Shown: positions 14,077-18,014 of the stretch, piece by piece
Layout of the letters: every line of letters starts with the position of its first letter
Numbering within the stretch: the first letter of the stretch is position 1
From: Prevotella sp.
GTDB lineage: Bacteria > Bacteroidota > Bacteroidia > Bacteroidales > Bacteroidaceae
Length of the DNA stretch: 18,014 bases
Reading direction: 5' to 3'
Assembly (NCBI GenBank): GCA_021636625.1
Contig: JAJWLX010000065.1
Location: 1 to 18,014 of the forward strand
Program-made: the position numbers and the translations under genes
The notes under the pieces: generated by a model
Told to the model about the DNA's origin: nothing
What the model saw: only the letters and a program-made list of their open reading frames with translations
The model's database searches: none

Positions 14077-14818
14077 CTTTCTGCTTTGCTTCTACATTTA
14101 ATATGTCGTATATACAAGGGTCAACAAACTTTCCATCAATATCTACAAAGTCATGGTCTTTAGTGAATAGTGATAGTTTGCCGCTTGTATTATGGCTTAT
14201 CAGTTTGCATAGATTGATATTCCACAGATAAACATAACCAACTACAGGCTTTGCTTGGGCTTGTATATGATTTTGTCTAAAGCCATAGTTGCAGATTGAT
14301 GCGCATAATCTTGCATATCCCACACAATTTGCTTTTGATTTTTTGTTATCTCCAAGTTTGCCTTGTGTGGCAGAGAATGTAAGGAGCTTGGCTGTAAGTT
14401 TCACGCTGTAATCTATAACTGCTGCCTTATCCATGCCTTGTGTTTCCTTTTGTATTCTCCTTTTTAAAGATTGGCTCAATTCAATAGGCTCTGTGTTTCT
14501 ATCTTTTATCTTGCTTAGATAAATATTGTATGTGCAGACTTTAAAGGCTGCATAAATGCAAAGTAATATACCTATTATCCAAACAGTGAATTTCTTATTT
14601 CTGCTATCCACTCTATTTTTGAAACATAAAGATTGTTTTGTAGTTGACTTTTTGATAGAGTTTTGTTTGTAGCTCTTTATCATATAGCCAACAAACTTAA
14701 TAGCCCAATATCCAACAAACCCCACAGGAATGAGGTAAATGAGAAACGCAAGAATAAACGCAATGTAAATGCCTATATCATCGCCTTGTTGTGAGGCATA
14801 ATCTAATACATCTGCCAT
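14072..14818 (-). CDS. Membrane-anchored transglutaminase-fold protein
   Basis: A 248-residue protein with two hydrophobic segments near the N-terminus (about 16-47 and 77-97), so probably an inner-membrane protein. The C-terminal half carries a plausible transglutaminase-like Cys-His-Asp arrangement: C165 in ANCVGYARLCASIC, H222 in KDHDFVDIDGKFVDP and D233 in the VDP end of the same phrase. The wording H-x-F-V-x-I-x-G-x-F-V-D-P is the usual His-to-Asp strand pair of that fold. Members include cysteine proteases, amidases and transferases, so the reaction is open. I start at the ATG at 14818; a TTG two codons earlier is possible. It is last of the four genes, 6 bases after its neighbour, and AT-rich like them. 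Fold call is moderate, and the substrate is unknown. Confidence 0.7.
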   Translation of the reverse strand: MADVLDYASQQGDDIGIYIAFILAFLIYLIPVGFVGYWAIKFVGYMIKSYKQNSIKKSTTKQSLCFKNRVDSRNKKFTVWIIGILLCIYAAFKVCTYNIYLSKIKDRNTEPIELSQSLKRRIQKETQGMDKAAVIDYSVKLTAKLLTFSATQGKLGDNKKSKANCVGYARLCASICNYGFRQNHIQAQAKPVVGYVYLWNINLCKLISHNTSGKLSLFTKDHDFVDIDGKFVDPCIYDILNVEAKQKE

Positions 14819-14824
14819 AGTCAA

Positions 14825-15400
14825 TTAATTGTAATTTGGTTTATTTGCAATATATTCTACCACTTCTTTGAAAATACTTCCTGCCATAGCACCACCACTA
14901 ACAGGAATATCTTTTCTTTGAATAGCTACCATTATAGAATAGTTTGTATAAAACCCACAAAAGTCTGCCCAATAAGTGCCGTCCTTTTGCTTGGTTGTAC
15001 CTGCCATTCCTGCAACCCAAATGTATTCGGGATTGGCTTTTTTCCCAAAACTATGTGTTACAAATTGCCGCATTGACTTTTTCAAACTGTCCTCGTCTGA
15101 CCTCTTGGCTACATCATTGACAAATGTAAGAATTTGCATAGGCTTGACTTTGCTTGTTTCTTTTATCAGTGTTTTTGCTAAATCAGATTTGTATGATATT
15201 GTCGTATCTCCAACACAAGCAATAACATTGTCTGTTCCAACACTCTTGATAATGACAATTCCCGATGTTGCATCATATTCCTGCATCTTGTTTTTTAAGA
15301 TAGATGCCACGACAGAATCAACAGGTCTTGCCTTTTCTGTTTTATAGCCACCACATGATGTTATAAGTATAGTCATGACTGCTAAAATTATATTTTTCAT
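14825..15400 (-). CDS. Lipoprotein resembling an FtsI-type transpeptidase domain without its catalytic motifs
   Basis: A 191-residue predicted lipoprotein: MKNIILAVMTILITSC gives a short signal peptide with lipobox Cys16, which fixes the start at 15400. The remainder follows the order of the penicillin-binding (FtsI/PBP2) transpeptidase domain in abbreviated form. TSGIVIIKSVGTDNVIACVG (45-64) resembles the first strands. KVKPMQILTFVNDVAK (84-99) resembles VTPLQLLTFYNAVANNG. VAGMAGTTKQKDGTYWADFCGF (129-150) aligns with the VAGKTGTTQ...QASFVGY region, and SGGAMAGSIFKEVVEYI (168-184) matches the GG-VAGPVFKEI end. The stretch that should carry the SxxK nucleophile is missing and the KTG lysine is Met132, so it should be inactive. 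A role as regulator, decoy or binding subunit in peptidoglycan metabolism is inference. It sits third in the operon. Confidence 0.68.
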   Translation of the reverse strand: MKNIILAVMTILITSCGGYKTEKARPVDSVVASILKNKMQEYDATSGIVIIKSVGTDNVIACVGDTTISYKSDLAKTLIKETSKVKPMQILTFVNDVAKRSDEDSLKKSMRQFVTHSFGKKANPEYIWVAGMAGTTKQKDGTYWADFCGFYTNYSIMVAIQRKDIPVSGGAMAGSIFKEVVEYIANKPNYN

Positions 15401-15428
15401 ATTTGTTAAATAGTATAAGTTTGTTACA

Positions 15429-15983
15429 TTATTTTTTTTCATTTCTGATATATGTATATTTAGAAAGAATGCCTTTATTTTCGAGATAATCAAAAACGGT
15501 TTCACTTAACTTTATTCCTGCAATTTTCACCACTCCAACCTTGTAATCAGATGGTATATGATAAGAAAAGAAAGTAGCACCTTTAATTCTTGTTATGCTC
15601 ATTGTGCTTCCATTCAATAAAATGGAAGCCTTGCTATTGTAACTTTTCCAAGCTAATCTGACAGATTTCATTTCGCCCTTTAAAAGTCGTTTCTTAACAT
15701 CCTTAGTTTTGCTATCTTGTGGAATAGGAAACAACCAATGCGGATTTTTTAGGTGAAATTGTTTTGCGAAACAAATTTGAGCAGTGTTTGGCTCTACAAT
15801 CCAACCAAGTAGCCAAAGCATTGAATGGGTTTGTAATGCACTTAATGTTTCATACAAGTTAAGTTCTTCTCCTTTATCTATCTTGCTTGTACAAACGTAT
15901 TGTACTTTTGTCAGATATAAAACTTGATTGATACCCAACAAAGACAAAAATAATAGGCTGTATATAAGTATCTTCTTTTTCAT
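15429..15983 (-). CDS. Unrecognised signal-anchored envelope protein
   Basis: A 184-residue protein I do not recognise. MKKKILIYSLLFLSLLGINQVLYL is a signal peptide or a single N-terminal membrane anchor and sets the start at 15983. The rest looks soluble and extracytoplasmic: KGEELNLYETLSALQTHSMLWLLGWIVEPNTAQICFAK (38-74), then a basic stretch (SKTKDVKKRLLKGEMKSVRLAWKSYNSK, 91-118), then a probable beta-rich end (ILLNGSTMSITRIKGATFFSYHIP). It is second in the operon: 16 bases after the first gene and 28 bases before the transpeptidase-like lipoprotein. AT-rich codons match its neighbours and differ from the flanking chromosome. No catalytic motif can be pointed to. Confidence 0.65.
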   Translation of the reverse strand: MKKKILIYSLLFLSLLGINQVLYLTKVQYVCTSKIDKGEELNLYETLSALQTHSMLWLLGWIVEPNTAQICFAKQFHLKNPHWLFPIPQDSKTKDVKKRLLKGEMKSVRLAWKSYNSKASILLNGSTMSITRIKGATFFSYHIPSDYKVGVVKIAGIKLSETVFDYLENKGILSKYTYIRNEKK

Positions 15984-15999
15984 AATCGTATGAAATTCT

Positions 16000-16755
16000 T
16001 TATTGAAATAGTGGAACAACTTTTAAAGCACGAATTAACTGCGGATTTGAGGCTTGGTTAATATTGGGCTTGTTTACATCCCATGTGCTGTAATCTTGCA
16101 TATAACTTTTTATCTCCTCATTGTTCAAATCATAGTTTTGGCATTTCTGAAACAGTCTCCAAGCCTTAAATAGTTTGGAATATATCCTATGAAAGTTTGT
16201 TGGAGTATAATTCTTTCTCACAAATTTAGAACCTGCATATTCTTGTTCTGTAAGAAACTGTGTATTATGAGAGTTCAGCCCTGCAATCATTATAAGGTCA
16301 TAAATGCTGTATGACGGATTGTTGACAACTGCAACCAAGAAATCATTTTCTTTCGTCTTAATAGGTGTGCCTGTTTTCTGATAACCATTCCATGCTCCTG
16401 TATGGTCTTGGTAAGTTGGTGTCTGATAGGTTTCTTGTTTTGCTATATTATGGCTCTTTTTGTCAGTAGGTTCACATGATTTTAAGCCAAAACGTAAAAA
16501 CAAGACAAACAGGATGCCAGCCCCAATGAGAGTTAGGTTTCCTACAATACCATCTTTATGTTTGCTCCAATATTCCTTAGCTCCATAATAAAGGAAAATC
16601 CCAACGATACCAATAAAGATTAATATTGGTAGTATATCCAAAATGCTTGATTTGTGGTCTGTAAAATCAGAGTATCGTCCTCTATTGGAAAAGTCTGCAA
16701 ACATAGACATAGAAGATGACAATGCAAATACCAATATGATAAGAAGTTTCTTCAT
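16000..16755 (-). CDS. Unrecognised membrane protein, first gene of the riboregulated operon
   Basis: A 251-residue protein I do not recognise. MKKLLIILVFALSSSMSMFA is a good signal peptide, so I start at 16755; an earlier in-frame ATG (16782, MGDEEQNKI) would place charged residues before it. Two membrane segments follow, about 38-57 (ILDILPILIFIGIVGIFLYYGA) and 67-86 (GNLTLIGAGILFVLFLRFGL). The C-terminal part is soluble, with NDFLVAVVNNPSYSIYDLIMIAGLNSHNTQFL as its most distinctive stretch, which reads like a repeat-helix domain, and it ends VVPLFQ. It is the first gene behind the leader with overlapping terminator and antiterminator structures, and the downstream genes follow closely, so all four probably depend on that leader. 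Foreign-looking base composition. Confidence 0.65.
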   Translation of the reverse strand: MKKLLIILVFALSSSMSMFADFSNRGRYSDFTDHKSSILDILPILIFIGIVGIFLYYGAKEYWSKHKDGIVGNLTLIGAGILFVLFLRFGLKSCEPTDKKSHNIAKQETYQTPTYQDHTGAWNGYQKTGTPIKTKENDFLVAVVNNPSYSIYDLIMIAGLNSHNTQFLTEQEYAGSKFVRKNYTPTNFHRIYSKLFKAWRLFQKCQNYDLNNEEIKSYMQDYSTWDVNKPNINQASNPQLIRALKVVPLFQ

Positions 16756-16805
16756 AATCTTGTTCTGCTCCTCATCCCCCATTGGAACGCTAAGTTTATA
16801 AATGC

Positions 16806-16892
16806 AAAAAGCGTGAGGACTGTATCTTGTTTACTCTACAGTCAGGCTTCTCGCATTGCCTACAGAAATGAGTAAACAACAGCCACTCACGC
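16806..16892 (-). terminator. Leader terminator conformation
   Basis: On the minus strand GCGTGAG (16892-16886), GGCTG (16884-16880) and TTGTTTACTC's complement arm (16879-16870) pair in register with CTCACGC (16817-16811), CAGTC (16822-16818) and the partner at 16836-16827. That is 22 paired positions with a few unpaired bases and one G-U. The stem is followed directly by TTTTT (16810-16806), 51 bases before the first gene's ATG. Confidence 0.75.
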
Positions 16893-16971
16893 AAAGCGAG
16901 TATATAGTTATCCCTTTCGGGATAGTATATATCCGTAGCGTGAGCGTTGTTGCCACTTGCCTATTTCTGTA
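16861..16971 (-). promoter_or_regulatory. Leader antiterminator conformation
   Basis: TACAGAAAT on the minus strand (16971-16963) is perfectly complementary to ATTTCTGTA (16869-16861). CAACA (16952-16948) pairs with TGTTG (16881-16877), and CTCACGC (16944-16938) with GCGTGAG (16892-16886), all in nested order. This uses up the 5' arm of the terminator and encloses the GAAA-loop hairpin (16903-16932). Confidence 0.65.
16903..16932 (-). promoter_or_regulatory. GAAA-tetraloop hairpin inside the leader
   Basis: Minus strand TATCCC-GAAA-GGGATA, extended by TATATA/TATATA arms. A GNRA tetraloop closed by C-G is a classic stable RNA fold, and it exists only in the minus-strand transcript (the plus strand would have a TTTC loop). 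Confidence 0.7.
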
Positions 16972-17064
16972 TTCAAATTTTGCGAGAATTTGACTATATA
17001 GGGCGAGTATCAATAACGCTCTTCGTTTTCTAATATGTCTTGACAATCTTATGAATGTCGCTTG

Positions 17065-17072
17065 CAAAAATA
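17065..17072 (-). promoter_or_regulatory. -7 promoter element for the leader and envelope operon
   Basis: Minus strand TATTTTTG at 17072-17065 fits TAnnTTTG and lies immediately upstream of the structured leader. The -33 region is not convincing. Confidence 0.5.
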
Positions 17073-17111
17073 CGAAAAAGCATTGAGAATCTGTTGTTTT
17101 TTATATCAAAA

Positions 17112-17141
17112 AATAGTTAAAATATTGATTTTAACGCTATT
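17112..17141. repeat. AT-rich inverted repeat upstream of the operon promoter
   Basis: GTTAAAAT (17116-17123) and ATTTTAAC (17128-17135) are perfect inverted repeats around a 4-base loop, with outer AATAG and CTATT also matching. It lies about 40 bases upstream of the operon -7 element. It could be an operator or a weak terminator of incoming transcription. Confidence 0.45.
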
Positions 17142-17160
17142 ATTTAGTTGAGAAAGCAAT

Positions 17161-17190
17161 AGGGGCATATCGTTACTTGATTCGACATGC
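17161..17190 (+). repeat. Second, inverted copy of the dispersed palindromic element
   Basis: GGGCATATCG, loop TTACTTGATT, CGACATGC follows the same plan as the reverse strand of 13429-13458: GGGCATGTCG, loop TTACTTGATA, CGGCATGC. Both copies are preceded by AATAG. The orientation is opposite. The loop is almost unchanged although the stem has drifted. Confidence 0.65.
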
Positions 17191-17271
17191 AACTATTGTT
17201 CTATTCTTCTTTGATGATACATTCTTTCTGCAAGCTTGAATTCGTAGTTTTAATCATATTTACAAAAAACG

Positions 17272-17306
17272 AAAAAAGCAGTTAAGCTATTTCTGCTTAA
17301 CTGCTT
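17272..17306 (-). terminator. Terminator of the intact tRNA
   Basis: AAGCAGTTAAGC (17276-17287) and GCTTAACTGCTT (17295-17306) form a perfect 12-bp stem with a 7-base loop. It is followed on the minus strand by a T run, 11 bases after the mature tRNA end. Confidence 0.9.
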
Positions 17307-17317
17307 GATTTTCAAAG

Positions 17318-17391
17318 TGGACCAGCTAGGGCTTGAACCTAGGACCTCCAGATTATGAGTCTGTTGCTCTAACCAACTGAGCTACAAGTCC
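17318..17391 (-). tRNA. tRNA with anticodon CAU (elongator Met, or Ile2 if the anticodon C is lysidinylated)
   Basis: A 74-nt cloverleaf: acceptor GGACTTG with CTGGTCC and discriminator A; D-arm GCTC/GAGC; anticodon arm with loop CTCATAA; T-arm CTAGG-TTCAAGC-CCTAG. CCA is not encoded. Two stem flaws are visible: U6-U67 in the acceptor and A27-G43 at the top of the anticodon stem. The anticodon CAU fits elongator Met or the TilS-modified Ile2; initiator is less likely because the three G-C pairs under the anticodon loop are absent. It has a full promoter and strong terminator, so this is the working copy. Confidence 0.9.
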
Positions 17392-17416
17392 GTTGAATTT
17401 TTATTAAATTCGAGTG

Positions 17417-17448
17417 CAAAGATACTAGATTTTGGGCAAATAACCAAA
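17417..17448 (-). promoter_or_regulatory. Promoter of the intact tRNA gene
   Basis: Minus strand TTTG (17448-17445), 20 bases, then TATCTTTG (17424-17417): a full consensus match, 25 bases before the tRNA 5' end. The left tRNA copy has nothing like it. Confidence 0.78.
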
Positions 17449-17487
17449 TAAAATCTTAAAAATTTTCTTAGAATCAGAAAAATAGCG

Positions 17488-17495
17488 TATCTTTG
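17488..17495 (+). promoter_or_regulatory. -7 promoter element for the calcium-type ATPase gene
   Basis: TATCTTTG matches TAnnTTTG, 71 bases before the ATG at 17567. The leader that follows contains palindromic TGTGCGCACA and CACGTG (about 17506-17520), of unknown role. The -33 box is weak. Confidence 0.6.
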
Positions 17496-17566
17496 CACCA
17501 AATTATGTGCGCACACGTGCGTATGTACTTATTAATCGTACAAAAGAAAAGTATTTCTATTCAGAA

Positions 17567-18014
17567 ATGGACATAGACAAAAACAAAAGAATCGGTCTTA
17601 CCGACGAACAAGTAAAACAGAGTAGGGAACAGCATGGCAAGAACGTGCTAACCCCTCCTCAACGTACTTCATTATGGAAACTGTATTTGGATAAGTATCG
17701 CGATCCGATTATCCAGATACTCCTTGTGGCGGCTTTCGTTTCCCTTATCCTCGCTTTTATCGAAAAGAATTTCATGGAGACCATCGGTATCTTCGTGGCT
17801 GTTTTCCTTGCTACTACCGTAGGCTTCTACTTTGAGCGCGATGCTGCTAAGAAGTTTAATCTGCTTACGGCGCTCAGCGAAGAGCAGCCGGTAAAGGTGC
17901 GCCGCAATGGCAAGGTGATGGAGATTCCGCGCCACGATGTGGTGGTGGGAGATGTGGTACTCGTGGAAGTGGGCGACGAGGTGCCTGCCGATGGCGAACT
18001 CATCGTCTGCAACG
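17567..18014 (+). CDS. Calcium-translocating P-type ATPase (PMCA/SERCA-like), N-terminal part
   Basis: An open frame from the ATG at 17567 to the window end, 149 complete codons. It begins MDIDKNKRIGLTDEQV, then REQHGKNVLTPPQRTSLWKLYLDKYRDPII, the cation-transporter N-terminal domain of P2-type ATPases. Two membrane segments follow (IQILLVAAFVSLILAF and TIGIFVAVFLATTVGFYF), and then the start of the actuator domain (VRRNGKVMEIPRHDVVVGDVVLVEVGDEVPADGEL). Such pumps expel Ca2+ or related divalent ions, and a full protein would have about 850-900 residues. The catalytic DKTGT lies outside the window, so the ion cannot be judged. It is divergent from the tRNA. Codon use is GC-richer than in the island, so the ordinary chromosome resumes here. 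Confidence 0.88.
   Translation, partial: MDIDKNKRIGLTDEQVKQSREQHGKNVLTPPQRTSLWKLYLDKYRDPIIQILLVAAFVSLILAFIEKNFMETIGIFVAVFLATTVGFYFERDAAKKFNLLTALSEEQPVKVRRNGKVMEIPRHDVVVGDVVLVEVGDEVPADGELIVCN

Larger units (their letters stand above)
16783..17058 (-). ncRNA. Structured 5' leader of the envelope operon (putative attenuator or riboregulator)
   Basis: From the promoter-like element at 17065-17072 to the first gene is about 275 nt of highly self-complementary sequence, read on the minus strand. In 5' to 3' order it holds a first arm (TACAGAAAT, CAACA, CTCACGC), a small hairpin closed by a GAAA tetraloop, a middle arm (GCGTGAG, GGCTG, TTGTTTACTC, ATTTCTGTA) and a third arm (GAGTAAACAA, CAGTC, CTCACGC) ending in five T. 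The middle arm can pair with the first or third arm but not both. Two wobble or tetraloop details (G-U in the terminator stem, GAAA loop) make sense only on the minus strand. I do not recognise a named RNA family with confidence. Confidence 0.7.
17266..17391. repeat. Right direct repeat flanking the island
   Basis: Partner of 13700-13857; contains the intact tRNA and its terminator. The spacing between corresponding positions is about 3.57 kb at the left end, which defines the island. Confidence 0.9.

Noticed and set aside
16831..17067. Leader frame as a genuine 78-residue protein
   Set aside because: No ATG; its TTG start lies in the -7 promoter element; the sequence is better explained by RNA pairing. 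Kept only as a leader-peptide idea.

Overview
The window looks like chromosomal DNA of a member of the Bacteroidota, most likely a Prevotellaceae (Prevotella/Segatella type) gut or oral bacterium. The evidence is the repeated Bacteroidota promoter signature (TAnnTTTG, often with TTTG 19-20 bases upstream) before most genes, the lack of strong Shine-Dalgarno sites, a TonB-dependent receptor with a Bacteroidales-type extended N-terminus, a PafA-like phosphatase, DUF4143 and PD-(D/E)XK ATPase-family genes, and tRNA genes without encoded CCA. The species is an inference from protein style, not from a search.

Layout. 1-62: first codons of a membrane protein (SpmA-like) leaving the window on the minus strand. 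182-1689: an AAA/DUF4143 ATPase (minus) with a terminator and, upstream, three exact 13-bp repeats spaced 32 bp apart. 1866-2849: a cation diffusion facilitator (plus), convergent with a TonB-dependent receptor (3003-5060, minus). 5339-9234: a plus-strand run of flavin reductase, clpS, clpA and aat; the last three form an N-degron proteolysis set (Aat tags, ClpS delivers, ClpA unfolds). 9386-10996 and 11078-13210 (minus): a secreted PafA-like alkaline phosphatase and a ZntA-type Zn/Cd/Pb exporter with a His-rich tail. 13429-13655: a 3' remnant of a PD-(D/E)XK nuclease-domain gene.

13700-17391 is the unusual part: a 3.5-kb AT-rich island bounded by direct repeats that each contain a whole CAU-anticodon tRNA gene plus its terminator. 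The right copy is intact and has its own promoter. The left copy has a 32-nt hairpin-forming insertion in the D-loop and no visible promoter. Between them lies a four-gene minus-strand operon, all of whose products are predicted to be secreted or membrane-bound: two unrecognised proteins, a lipoprotein resembling an FtsI-type transpeptidase domain that has lost its catalytic motifs, and a membrane-anchored transglutaminase-fold protein with an apparent Cys-His-Asp triad. The operon is preceded by a roughly 275-nt leader that can form mutually exclusive terminator and antiterminator stems, so it looks like a transcription attenuator or riboregulator.

17567-18014: start of a calcium-type P-type ATPase (plus), running off the end and divergent from the right tRNA. 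The best candidate for a new system is the riboregulated, tRNA-flanked envelope operon. Its biological role cannot be read from sequence alone.
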